64,000 nt of DNA from Lewinellaceae bacterium (GCA_020636075.1 JACJYO010000012.1:102071-166070), one strand, 5' to 3'. Numbered from the stretch's first letter, positions 43,292 to 51,194 are shown. Notes: generated by a model not told the origin, from the letters alone. Numbers and translations are program-made.

Positions 43292-44519
43292 AAGGCTTCA
43301 TTAATGGTGAATCGTCGCGCAGTTTATCGGGGCTTAGGCTGGGGATCACTTTTTCTGCCCGGTCGAGCAGGAACACGGTGAAACTCCGCCAGAACATCAT
43401 GGCGTAAGGCATCTGGTCCGACACAATGGCAAACAGGCTGACCGGATGGTAGGGCACGTCGCCAAACTGGTCCCGATTGAGATCGTAGCCTTCGTATTTG
43501 TCCCAGTAATTGCGTTCGAAAGTATTGAGCACCAGTTTGTTGTTAGTGGAGACATCGAAGGTGTTTGCAAAAAAATTGTTGTGCCGGAACACGTTGTTTT
43601 CGCAGCTGGCCTGCAGTTTCAGCGCCCAGCCGTTTTTTCGAAAATCATTGCGCTCGAAGGTGCTCCGGGTGCAGCCCTCCATAAAAATGCCGATTGTATT
43701 TTCAGTAAACTTGTTGTCGGCCAGGTAACTCCCCTGGATATCTTTCAACAGCAGGGCATAGGAAGCGCTCCCGCGGTTGTCGGCAAAATTGTTGTGCACC
43801 ATACGCACGTTGCGAGTGTACATGACCGCCACCCCGGCGCCATTGTGGGCAAACGTGTTGTTTTCATATTCGTCGTTGTGCGAAAACATAAAATGCAGCC
43901 CGTAGCGGATATTGTTGATGCAGCTGTTGCGTCGTACCGTGGAGTTGGTCACAAATTCAAAATAAATCCCGTCGCGATGCCCGCTGACCTGATTGTCGGC
44001 AATGTGCACTCTGTCGCACTTCCAGGCGTGCACCCCGTTGCCCGCATTTTGCTCGACGGTGGCGTTGGAAATCATACGGTTTCCCGTCACCCAGCAATGT
44101 TTGGAAGCAGAGAGGTACACCCCGAAGTAGTTGTTTTCCAAAATATTATTGAAAACGTAGACATAGCGGGCGTGATACACTTTTATCCCGGCAATATCGT
44201 CGAGCGAGGTAGCGCCGCAATTTGATACCCGGAACCCGCTCACGCTGACATAACTCGACCGGATGCTCAGGGGCTGATACCGGTTTTCACCGTCGAGCAA
44301 AGGCCGGCCGATCCCCCGAAGCGTAAGCGGTTTATCCACCGTGATGCCGCCCTCCCGGTACGTGCCGGCATGCACCAGCACCGTGTCGTACGGTTTTGCT
44401 TTGGCGATCGCATCACCCACCCTGGAAAGGCTGGAACCCGGGGCCACCGTCCAGGTGCGGGCTGGAAGTACGCCGGCACAAAAGAGCAAAATGCTGATAT
44501 ACAGGATAGATTTCTTCAT
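43266..44519 (-). CDS. nosD: NosD periplasmic copper-site maturation protein
   Basis: 417 residues from the ATG at 44519. A signal peptide (MKKSILYISILLFCAGVLPA) is followed by WTVAPGSSLSRVGDAIAKAKPYDTVLVHAGTY, the standard start of NosD/CASH parallel beta-helix proteins. Then repeated coils: NNILENNYFGVYLSASKHCWV, NQVSGHRDGIYFEFVTNS, NTIGIFMEGCTRSTFERNDF (each read in part). It ends with NYWDKYEGYDLNRDQFGDVPYHPV, a NosD-specific tail. It is a periplasmic partner of NosF/NosY that delivers material for the Cu-Z site. Upstream in-frame codons span the palindrome at 44613 and are excluded. Confidence 0.93.
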   Translation of the reverse strand: MKKSILYISILLFCAGVLPARTWTVAPGSSLSRVGDAIAKAKPYDTVLVHAGTYREGGITVDKPLTLRGIGRPLLDGENRYQPLSIRSSYVSVSGFRVSNCGATSLDDIAGIKVYHARYVYVFNNILENNYFGVYLSASKHCWVTGNRMISNATVEQNAGNGVHAWKCDRVHIADNQVSGHRDGIYFEFVTNSTVRRNSCINNIRYGLHFMFSHNDEYENNTFAHNGAGVAVMYTRNVRMVHNNFADNRGSASYALLLKDIQGSYLADNKFTENTIGIFMEGCTRSTFERNDFRKNGWALKLQASCENNVFRHNNFFANTFDVSTNNKLVLNTFERNYWDKYEGYDLNRDQFGDVPYHPVSLFAIVSDQMPYAMMFWRSFTVFLLDRAEKVIPSLSPDKLRDDSPLMKPYVTGTTYQ

Positions 44520-44612
44520 GTATTGCGGACCTCCGTCCGGTCGGAATTGGTTAAAAAAAATCAGTGATACCAGGAAGAAAGTGGTTTGCGAAAAATTGGA
44601 GGCGGTCAGGTT

Positions 44613-44645
44613 ATTGTCGGCGTGACTTCGAGTCACGCCGACAAT
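44613..44645. repeat. palindrome in the nosL-nosD gap (core GACT-tcg-AGTC)
   Basis: Perfect 15-bp arms ATTGTCGGCGTGACT / AGTCACGCCGACAAT. It is a near copy of 42530-42562 and shares its core and TCG loop with 8973-9007. Confidence 0.9.
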
Positions 44646-44710
44646 GCACACGGCATCATCACTTTCACAAATCACTTTCCGGTAAGTTTAACAGTGAGAC
44701 CTGCGCTGAT

Positions 44711-45790
44711 TTATTTGTTGGCCTCATCGTTGTTCGCACCAATGACCTGGGGCAGTTCCGGCCACTGGGCGGCAGTTCCTCCGATGCGGGCTTGCACCGC
44801 CTCCAAATCCTCCGGACGGCTGAATGCAGCCAAACCCGAAGCCATGGGTGTTTTCAGCTTTTCGCTGTGCAGGAAAAGTGCCTTGTCCACATTCAGCAAC
44901 ACACCTGCATGAGCATAGTCGGTGCAGTAGCGCCCGGCGACCGCCTCTTCGGATACGGTACCAGCCTGCAGAAAACGAACGAAACAGTTGAGGTCGTCAA
45001 ACTTGTACACCTTGCCTTTTTTGGTAATCAGCTCGGCGCCAAAGTGTTTGTCCATCAAGGTCATTTTGCAAAAATCACAATTGTCGATGCCGTAATTGAT
45101 CGCCTGCGGGCCGGTACTGCATTGCCCAAAGAGCAGGGGCAACAACACGGCGACCGTGGCCAGGCCGGCAGATTGCGCAGTTTTTGCCGCAGGCACTGCT
45201 TCCACCGGACGGCCTTGTTTGCGGTGACGCCACCATTCATAAGCCACAACCAGCAAGGCCAGTCCTGTAACGATCATCAAGACCCAGCCACCGGTGTCAG
45301 GTAGCGACCAGGCTTCGAAATTGAGCAGTTTTTTATAGCCTAAAACCGGCGGCTGATAGGCCATACCAGGGATGATGATTGGCGCAGTGGGATTGAGGTT
45401 ATGGCCATAATCGTAGCCCCAGCGCCAGAAATCGTACAGCGCTAAACTATCGGCTACCGCCAAAACCAACCAGAAAAGCAGCGCCGACCACCAGCGCCCG
45501 ATAAGGGCCAGTACCAGGCAAATGCCGGCAACCACCTTGATGACCGTCCCCAGATACTCAAACTCGGGAAACATCTCCACACTGATCGCCCGCATGCCGA
45601 TGTAGTGGTTGAGTGCACTGATAATCTTGACATCCCCGGTCAGGGTATTGTGCCAGATTTGCATTTCCAGGCCTTCCGGGTATTGCGGCGCGGTCAGGTA
45701 GATGTACCAGATGGGTACGAATAGCAGGATGAGCAACGAAAGCGCGCCCAGGGCGAGCAGCATTCGGGATATGTTGGTGATCTTGAACAT
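44711..45790 (-). CDS. nosL: membrane-domain/NosL fusion protein
   Basis: 359 residues. Residues 1-190 form an integral membrane domain: helices near 9-31, 83-118 and 168-187, with a periplasmic loop containing WRWGYDYGHNLNPTAPIIIPG. After a hydrophobic segment (about 207-222) comes FGQCSTGP, then a NosL domain: INYGIDNCDFCKMTLMDKHFGAELITKKG with CDFCKM at 238-243, and KVYKFDDLNCFVRFL. NosL is the periplasmic Cu(I) chaperone for NosZ, usually a free lipoprotein. Cys 224 looks like a fossil lipobox, as if a NosL lipoprotein had been joined to a membrane protein. The membrane domain was not recognised. Confidence 0.85.
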   Translation of the reverse strand: MFKITNISRMLLALGALSLLILLFVPIWYIYLTAPQYPEGLEMQIWHNTLTGDVKIISALNHYIGMRAISVEMFPEFEYLGTVIKVVAGICLVLALIGRWWSALLFWLVLAVADSLALYDFWRWGYDYGHNLNPTAPIIIPGMAYQPPVLGYKKLLNFEAWSLPDTGGWVLMIVTGLALLVVAYEWWRHRKQGRPVEAVPAAKTAQSAGLATVAVLLPLLFGQCSTGPQAINYGIDNCDFCKMTLMDKHFGAELITKKGKVYKFDDLNCFVRFLQAGTVSEEAVAGRYCTDYAHAGVLLNVDKALFLHSEKLKTPMASGLAAFSRPEDLEAVQARIGGTAAQWPELPQVIGANNDEANK

Positions 45791-45825
45791 GATAGTTGTA
45801 TTTTATTGTTTTTGGCGACTTGCTG

Positions 45826-45885
45826 TTGGCTGTTGGCTGATACCATGTCGGGAAAATTCCTTTTTCGTGGACAGCCAACAGCCAA
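45826..45885. repeat. hairpin in the fasciclin-nosL gap
   Basis: Perfect 14-bp arms TTGGCTGTTGGCTG / CAGCCAACAGCCAA with a 32-nt loop, between the fasciclin stop (45899) and the nosL start (45790). The arm itself is a short direct repeat of TTGGCTG. Confidence 0.8.
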
Positions 45886-45898
45886 TAAGCCAAAGCGC

Positions 45899-46453
45899 CT
45901 ATTCCGGTGGAAGCAGTACGCCATCCACGACATGCACGATTCCATTGGATGCCGGTACGGAAGCCAGGATATTCACAGAGCCATTCAGCAGGATTTTTCC
46001 GTCCTTGTTGCTGACTTCCACGTTTTTCAGATTTACCTGGTTTAGCTTTTGCCCGTCGCGCATCAGGTCTGTTTTGATCACACCGACATAAACGTGGTAT
46101 TCGAGGATATCGGAGAGCGCGTTTTTGTTTTCAGGCTTCATCAAATTGTCCAGCGTTTCCTTGGGCAACTTGGCAAAGGCTTCGTCGGTTGGTGCAAAAA
46201 CGGTGAAGGGACCGGCATTAGCCAGCGCGTCCACCAGACCAGCGGCTTGTACAGCTGCCACCAACGTTTTATGATTGGGTGAGCCAATGGCAATCTGCAG
46301 CACGTTTTTCTGCGATTGATCGTCCTGGACAGCAGACTGGCCGGGACCCGCCGCCGCATCGACAGTTTTATCGCTGGCCGGAGCGCTGTCGGTACAGGAA
46401 AATGCCAGCACGATGGCAAAAAGGGCCATTAGTATTTTATACAGGCGTTTCAT
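45899..46453 (-). CDS. fasciclin domain lipoprotein, nos-associated
   Basis: 184 residues from the ATG at 46453. The lipoprotein signal ends LAFSC (about 19-20). A short charged linker is followed by one FAS1 domain: HKTLVAAVQAAGLVDALANAGPFTVFAPTDEAF (read in two parts; TVFAPTDEAF is the H1 motif), KLPKETLDNLMKPEN, ILEYHVYVG, and NGIVHVVDGVLLPP (H2-like end). FAS1 lipoproteins recur in Bacteroidota nos clusters between nosZ and nosL; their job there is not established. It follows nosZ across a strong hairpin. Confidence 0.9.
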   Translation of the reverse strand: MKRLYKILMALFAIVLAFSCTDSAPASDKTVDAAAGPGQSAVQDDQSQKNVLQIAIGSPNHKTLVAAVQAAGLVDALANAGPFTVFAPTDEAFAKLPKETLDNLMKPENKNALSDILEYHVYVGVIKTDLMRDGQKLNQVNLKNVEVSNKDGKILLNGSVNILASVPASNGIVHVVDGVLLPPE

Positions 46454-46489
46454 AATTTCAATTTTAATAGTTAGAAGGTTTAAGGTTAG

Positions 46490-46590
46490 AAGGTCACTGG
46501 TTTGAAGGTTACTGGTTAGAGGGTTTACACCATTCCGGATGGTGAACAACCAGTAACCTTCTAACCAGTAACCTTCAAACCAGTAACCTT
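46490..46590. repeat. 31-bp inverted repeat directly after nosZ
   Basis: Arms 46490-46520 and 46560-46590 match with one mismatch and are built from repeated GGTTACTGGTT / GAAGG words; the loop is 39 nt. The right arm lies 2 bp from the nosZ stop codon. On the plus strand TTTTTT follows. On the mRNA it would be a long stem at the nosZ 3' end. Confidence 0.85.
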
Positions 46591-46592
46591 TT

Positions 46593-48554
46593 TTATTGCA
46601 CCATATCGTCTCCGGTGCCATATTTCAACGGCACATTGGAGCCGGCCGGTGACACCCGGATGTAGCCTTGCATTTCCTGGTGCAGTGCCGAACAGAAGTC
46701 GGTGCAGTAGAATGGAACGACACCCAACTGCTCTGCTTTCCAATACAGCGTCTGGGTTTCACCCGGCATAACCAGGATTTCGGAAGTTTTCGAACCCCGG
46801 ATCGTGAATCCGTGCGGGATATCCCAGTCTTGCTCGAGGTTGGTTACGTGGAAATACACATCGTCGCCCAATTTCACGCCTTCGATGTTGTCGGGGGTCA
46901 GGTGCGAGCGAATAGCGGTCATGTACACATGTACCTGGTTACCTTGTCGGGTCACCTTGGTTTCCTTTTCCCCTTTGGCCACGTAAGGGTGTTGGTTCTC
47001 TTCCAGTTTGTAAATCTTGACTGACTTGTCTTTGATCATATCCGCGGGCACCGCGTTGGCATAGTGCGGTTCGCCGATGGTCGGGAAGTCGAGGATCAGT
47101 TTCATCTTATCGCCGCTGATATCGTATAGTTGTGCCGATTGTGTCAGCTCGGGGCCGGTGGGCAGGAAGCGGTCTTTGGTGATCTTGTTGTATGCGATCA
47201 CGTATTTTCCCCAGGGCTTTTTGGTATCGCCACCCGGCACGCAAAGGTGCCCGATGGAGTAATAAGTCGGAACACGGTCGAGCACTTCAAGGCTTTCCAC
47301 ATTCCATTTTACGATCTCGGAGGATACGAACATGGAGGTGTACGCATTGCCATTGGCGTCAAACTCGGTGTGCAGCGGACCGAGACCAGGCTTCTGAACT
47401 TCACCGTGCAGCACGGCGTCGTATTTGAGCACGGGAAGGCCGTTGTATTCGCCGTCGAAAGCGCGGTCTTCAATGGCCTTGAGCATTTTATCAAAAGAAA
47501 ATACCGGGATCACAGCAGCCAGTTTGCCGGAGGCGGCAATGTATTTACCTGTCGGGTCTACGTCGCAGCCGTGCGGACTTTTCGGGCAGGGCATGAGGTA
47601 CACAAAATCTTTTAATTCGGTCGGATCGAGCGTCAGTACCTCTGTTTCCCAGGTGGTAGTGGCAGAGTGCGTTTCTTCGCTATAGGTGTTGTGCGCATAG
47701 CGGGATGTTGACCGCCGTCCTTTGCCGGCTTTCATGTATTCTTCCGCTTTGCGCCAGTTGATGGCGGTGATAAAGTCCTTGTCGTTTTGCGAAGCATTTA
47801 CTTCCAACAGCGTATTTGCCTGCTCGGAGTTGTAGCAGGAGAAGAACATCCAGTCCTTGCTGGGGCCGCGGCCGCCACGGGCCAGGTCAAAGTCCATACC
47901 CGGCATAAGCACCTGGAACGCCAGTTTCATCCGGCCACTCTGCGGGTCAACACTTACGAAAGAAAGGGTGCCTTTGAAATTTTCCTTGTACGAATCGATG
48001 GCCACGTCTTTTTCTTCCATTGGGATGGAAAAACGCGTGCCCGCAACAACGTATTCGGTGTTTTCGGTAATAAACGGTGAGGAGTGGTTACCGCCGGCGT
48101 TCGGAATTTCCAGGATCTCGACCGTACGGAAGGTGCTCAAATCGACACGGGCGATCCGCGGGGTGTTGTTGGCGTTGCCAAAAAGCCAGCGGGCATCCTG
48201 CAGGCCATCCGTTTCGGAGATGGAAATGTGGTGCTGGTCATCCCAGGGAAGCCAGCCATAGGAGGTGTTCAGCATGGCTTTGGTTTCTTCGCTGTAGCCG
48301 TAGCCGTTTTCCGGAAATACGGAAAATGCCGGAATAATGCGTAGCAAGCGCCCCGAGGGCAGGCCGTACACGGAGATATTGCCGTTGAAACCACCGGAAA
48401 CGAAGTTGTAAAACTCGTCGTATGTGCCTGGCGCCACGTAGGCTTTTTCGGCAGCATCGGTGGCCGACGCTGTTGCAGCGCCTTTGGTTTTGCATTGGTA
48501 TAGCGCGGCTACCACCAGTAGCAAAGCGCCGGTAAACAATAGTATCTTTTTCAT
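46593..48554 (-). CDS. nosZ: nitrous oxide reductase, clade II
   Basis: 653 residues. The N-terminus is a Sec or lipoprotein-like signal (MKKILLFTGALLLVVAALYQC) without a twin-arginine motif, as in clade II NosZ. Seven Cu-Z histidines are present: 108-109 (DDQHHIS), 157 (GGNHSSP), 328 (SPHGCDV), 395 (GPLHTEF), 436 (SIGHL) and 497 (GEPHYAN). The Cu-A site is complete: His 581 (DIPHGF), Cys 617 and Cys 621 in FYCTDFCSALHQEM, His 625 and Met 628. It reduces N2O to N2 in the periplasm, with electrons probably from the cytochrome c encoded just upstream. All ligands are intact, so an active enzyme is expected. Confidence 0.98.
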   Translation of the reverse strand: MKKILLFTGALLLVVAALYQCKTKGAATASATDAAEKAYVAPGTYDEFYNFVSGGFNGNISVYGLPSGRLLRIIPAFSVFPENGYGYSEETKAMLNTSYGWLPWDDQHHISISETDGLQDARWLFGNANNTPRIARVDLSTFRTVEILEIPNAGGNHSSPFITENTEYVVAGTRFSIPMEEKDVAIDSYKENFKGTLSFVSVDPQSGRMKLAFQVLMPGMDFDLARGGRGPSKDWMFFSCYNSEQANTLLEVNASQNDKDFITAINWRKAEEYMKAGKGRRSTSRYAHNTYSEETHSATTTWETEVLTLDPTELKDFVYLMPCPKSPHGCDVDPTGKYIAASGKLAAVIPVFSFDKMLKAIEDRAFDGEYNGLPVLKYDAVLHGEVQKPGLGPLHTEFDANGNAYTSMFVSSEIVKWNVESLEVLDRVPTYYSIGHLCVPGGDTKKPWGKYVIAYNKITKDRFLPTGPELTQSAQLYDISGDKMKLILDFPTIGEPHYANAVPADMIKDKSVKIYKLEENQHPYVAKGEKETKVTRQGNQVHVYMTAIRSHLTPDNIEGVKLGDDVYFHVTNLEQDWDIPHGFTIRGSKTSEILVMPGETQTLYWKAEQLGVVPFYCTDFCSALHQEMQGYIRVSPAGSNVPLKYGTGDDMVQ

Positions 48555-48722
48555 ATGTTGAAATTGATTTAAGGTGTGCGTTGATTTTCGATTTGTGATT
48601 TTGGATTTACGACTATTTCAGCTTGCTGTGTGCACATGAAGTATTGCACTATTACGGAGTATTCCAATGGCGCAATGATGCTTTTCGGAGACAGTAAACC
48701 AATGGCAAATCCCAAAACCCAA

Positions 48723-49193
48723 TTATTCTTCCCCGTCGTTGGAGCGCATAAATTCCAGGACGTCCCGCGCATCGCCGATCGATACGTTCTGATTGGGCAT
48801 TCGGGTCAGACAGAGCTGGAGGAGTTTTTGGGCTTCTTCATCCCGTTCGAGCATGACGTCCACGTTGGTGATCATATTCATGATCCACTCGGGCTTGCGG
48901 GTTTTGGTTACGTCTTGCCAGCCCGGCCCGACAAACTTCTTGTCGTCAAGTTTGTGGCAAGCCGCGCATTTCATGTCGTAAATGGCTTTGCCGCGGTCGA
49001 TCCGCTCGGCTTCGAGTGGCGTTTTTAATTCGACAAATTTGATCTCGCCGATTCCCTTGCCTTCAGCAAGCATTTTTTCCTCCGGCGTTTGTGGTGCTGG
49101 AGCGCTTTCGCCCTCTGCGGTGGCATCGCTACCACCACAGGCAGCCAGGGTAAAGAGAAGGAGCACGTACAGGGCAGCATAGCAGGCTTTCAT
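48723..49193 (-). CDS. monohaem cytochrome c lipoprotein, nos-associated
   Basis: 156 residues from the ATG at 49193. The lipoprotein signal is MKACYAALYVLLLFTLAAC (lipobox TLAAC), followed by an acidic linker (35-50). Haem site CAACH is in KAIYDMKCAACHKLDD, and TRMPNQNVSIGDARDVLEFM contains the axial methionine. It is first in the nos operon, 168 bp before nosZ, so it is the likely periplasmic electron donor to the Cu-A site. Open codons upstream of 49193 cross the operator and promoter and are not coding. Confidence 0.92.
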   Translation of the reverse strand: MKACYAALYVLLLFTLAACGGSDATAEGESAPAPQTPEEKMLAEGKGIGEIKFVELKTPLEAERIDRGKAIYDMKCAACHKLDDKKFVGPGWQDVTKTRKPEWIMNMITNVDVMLERDEEAQKLLQLCLTRMPNQNVSIGDARDVLEFMRSNDGEE

Positions 49194-49231
49194 ACAACAG
49201 AATTTTAACTGAATAAATAGTTTGAACACTG

Positions 49232-49280
49232 CAAGTTTAGGCCTGCACATTACCGCAAGCTTATGATCTGAATCATAAGC
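49232..49280 (-). promoter_or_regulatory. Crp/Fnr-type operator and promoter of the nos operon
   Basis: A perfect palindrome at 49259-49280: arms GCTTATGAT / ATCATAAGC around CTGA, containing TGAT-N4-ATCA, the core of FNR/DNR/NnrR boxes. A minus-strand TAAACTTG (49239-49232), one base off TAnnTTTG, lies downstream. With transcription starting near 49227, the box centre is about 42 bp upstream, the class II activator position. The first codon of the cytochrome gene is 66 bp from the box edge. Confidence 0.75.
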
Positions 49281-49440
49281 CCTGCGCGCCATCGGAAACA
49301 CGAAAAAAGCAAGGGAAAAACTGTCAAAACCAGCCCTACTGGTTTTGAAACAAAAAAATATATGATGAAAATCAGGGGAGAAACTGTCGAAAGTCAGGGG
49401 GTGGGTAGCTGGTAAGTTCCGGCCTTCGAGGGCTTGCCCA

Positions 49441-49545
49441 CTTTTCAAATTTCCAATTTTTCTTTTCCAATTTCAAATAAAAGGACGCACCCGGATTGGG
49501 AAGTTTTTTGAATTTGAAATGTCAAATTGATACAGTTTCAAATTA
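49441..49545 (-). repeat. TTTCAAATTTC inverted-repeat element, copy C
   Basis: Same units as copies A and B in the opposite orientation: CTTTTCAAATTTCCAATTTT and TTTCAAATAAAAGGACG, then GAATTTGAAATGTCAAATTG. It lies between the nos promoter and the left 36-nt inverted repeat of the IS110 region. Nothing else was seen in 49281-49440. Confidence 0.75.
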
Positions 49546-49569
49546 AGACCCGATAATGCATTGTTCGTT

Positions 49570-49605
49570 CAGATGTCTCCCCCGCAGGGCGGGGTCGACA
49601 TGACA
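49570..49605. repeat. 36-nt inverted repeat, left copy
   Basis: Begins CAGATGTCTCCCCCGC and ends GTCGACATGACA. Its exact complement is at 51283-51318. The centre is itself a small hairpin (CCCCGC / GCGGGG). The pair brackets the IS110 gene and its flanks. Confidence 0.9.
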
Positions 49606-49610
49606 GTCGT

Positions 49611-50034
49611 TTATTTTTAAAACTAAATCTTACCGGATTTCTCCTATGTTGCAATCCAAGCAAATGCCGAGATTTCAGGGTTAAAAACTACTGATATTCC
49701 TAGGCAACCTGAGCAGAGGCACATTCCAAACTCTTTTAAAAGGGGGCATCTGAAGCCCCCTTTTAATTTCTTGACGGCATTCCCAGTGTAACCTCTGGCT
49801 GTCGACACACTCCGGACTATAGTTCGTTCGGGGGCACCTTTAATGTTTTTCAACCATCCTCCTATAAGCAGTCTTCCCTTTAGGGTGCTGCAAGACGCTG
49901 TTTATGTTCAAAAAAGGGAGTGCTGTAGCCTCGCTGAAGCGGTCTTTCCTTTGCAGGGCGCCGCAGAAATCCGATTACAGTCACTCCCGAAAAACTTGGT
50001 GTACCACATTAAAGGCACTTTTCTTTATTGGTGG
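49611..50034 (-). other. non-coding region downstream of the IS110 transposase
   Basis: 424 bp without a convincing gene. It has a strong hairpin at 49738-49764, two partly similar segments (CTTCCCTTTAGGGTGCTGC near 49872 and TTTCCTTTGCAGGGCGCCGC near 49946), and a 69-codon open frame (49853-49644) with no recognisable product. In the IS1111 branch of IS110 elements the guide (bridge/seek) RNA is encoded after the transposase, so an RNA may lie here. Confidence 0.4.
49738..49764. terminator. bidirectional hairpin terminator
   Basis: Ten-bp arms AAAAGGGGGC / GCCCCCTTTT with a 7-nt loop. It suits termination of transcripts coming from the transposase side (minus) or from the left (plus). Confidence 0.8.
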
Positions 50035-51102
50035 CTATTCGGCCAGGGTATATTTTTCTTTTTTGTGCAATACCCGTCGTATTCGATTGAGCAATTTACG
50101 GGCTATTTTGACAATGGCTTTTTGGCCCGCCATTCGTTTTTTATAGTTGCTGTAGGCCAAAGCCAGTTCAGGATCACGCTTGATAGCCGCCCACGCACAC
50201 TCAATTAGAATACATCGCAAACGACGGTTGCCTCGACGCGTAAGATCGCCGACACGTTCCTGTTCCCCGGAGCTGTTCGTATCCGGCATGAGCCCACAAT
50301 AAGCACACAGGCGGTCGAATTTACCAAACCTGTCAAAATCCAAACCGATTTCTGTTAAAATAACCAGGGCGCTTTTCAAGCCCACTCCGGGAACACTTAA
50401 CAACAAATCCACTGCTGATTTGTAAGGCGATGCTTTGGCTAATTGCCTTAATTGCTTTAATATCTCCTTTTCCAAATTGCGCATCCAGGCTAATTCCCGC
50501 AGCATCCAACTCAGGGCTTGATCCTGTTGCTGCTTGGCCTGTTGATCTAACCATTGAATATGTTTGCCGCTCCAATCTTGTCGCCATGTTAAAACCTCAC
50601 ACACAACCCCATAATAACTTAAGTGGCTTTTGATTCGATGCATGATCCGTTGCCGATCCCGCACCAGGCTTCCCCGTTGTCGCACCAAACTTCGCGCTTT
50701 TTGCTGTGCTTTGTCTGGTACGAAAATCCCTTCGCAATCTCCTTTACGAAGTGCCTTGGCTATCTTTAAACTGTCTCGTTTATCTGTTTTTTGGCGTTTC
50801 TCCTTCTCTGTTGTCGGTATATCGTTGGGATGATAAACCGATGTCTTGATACCTAAACGAGTTAATTCTTCTTGTATCCAAAACCCACAAAAACCGGATT
50901 CGTAGGCACAGTAATATTCCCCCTCGGGATAATATCGAATCAAATAGGCTTTTAGTTCTTGGGGACTACCTGGTGACATGTGGAAGGTCTTTTGCGACAC
51001 TTCATTTAATAAAATACTCACCTGCCAACTCGCTTTATGAACATCCAAACCCACATATATTGAATGCCCACGAAAACAATTCTGCCTAACTTGTGTACTC
51101 AT
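50035..51102 (-). CDS. IS110 family transposase (DEDD recombinase)
   Basis: 355 residues, full length and unbroken. The DEDD domain is visible: IYVGLDVHKASWQVSI (Asp), YYCAYESGFCGFWIQ (Glu) and EKRQKTDKRDSLKIAKAL (two Asp). A helical linker (about 130-215) is followed by the Transposase_20 domain: LLSVPGVGLKSALVILTEIG, FDRLCAYCGLMPDTNSSGEQERVG with the conserved serine, then DLTRRGNRRLRCILIECAW. IS110 enzymes are RNA-guided recombinases using this RuvC-like site plus the serine. Differs clearly from the IS110 remnant at 34426. Confidence 0.95.
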   Translation of the reverse strand: MSTQVRQNCFRGHSIYVGLDVHKASWQVSILLNEVSQKTFHMSPGSPQELKAYLIRYYPEGEYYCAYESGFCGFWIQEELTRLGIKTSVYHPNDIPTTEKEKRQKTDKRDSLKIAKALRKGDCEGIFVPDKAQQKARSLVRQRGSLVRDRQRIMHRIKSHLSYYGVVCEVLTWRQDWSGKHIQWLDQQAKQQQDQALSWMLRELAWMRNLEKEILKQLRQLAKASPYKSAVDLLLSVPGVGLKSALVILTEIGLDFDRFGKFDRLCAYCGLMPDTNSSGEQERVGDLTRRGNRRLRCILIECAWAAIKRDPELALAYSNYKKRMAGQKAIVKIARKLLNRIRRVLHKKEKYTLAE

Positions 51103-51105
51103 TTT

Positions 51106-51163
51106 GCTCCAAGTTTTTGGTTAACGTTGAATTTGATCTATGCTTTAACCATTTACTTGGAGC
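51106..51163 (-). ncRNA. conserved-looking stem-loop abutting the transposase start (candidate guide-RNA part)
   Basis: Two stacked helices: GCTCCAAGT (51106-51114) with ACTTGGAGC (51155-51163), and TGGTTAA (51118-51124) with TTAACCA (51145-51151), closing a 20-nt loop. It ends 3 bp before the ATG. IS110-group elements encode their bridge RNA in this position, at the 5' non-coding end. No second loop was traced, so this is a candidate only; a simple translational control hairpin is the alternative. Confidence 0.4.
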
Positions 51164-51194
51164 TTTGGCTTTCGATACCACGCAAACATAGGGC

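Noticed and set aside
49644..49853. 69-codon minus-strand frame beginning MKNIKGAPERTIVR with several cysteines
   Set aside because: No recognisable family, runs through the terminator-like hairpin at 49738-49764, and lies in the presumed non-coding tail of the IS110 element. Kept only as part of that region.
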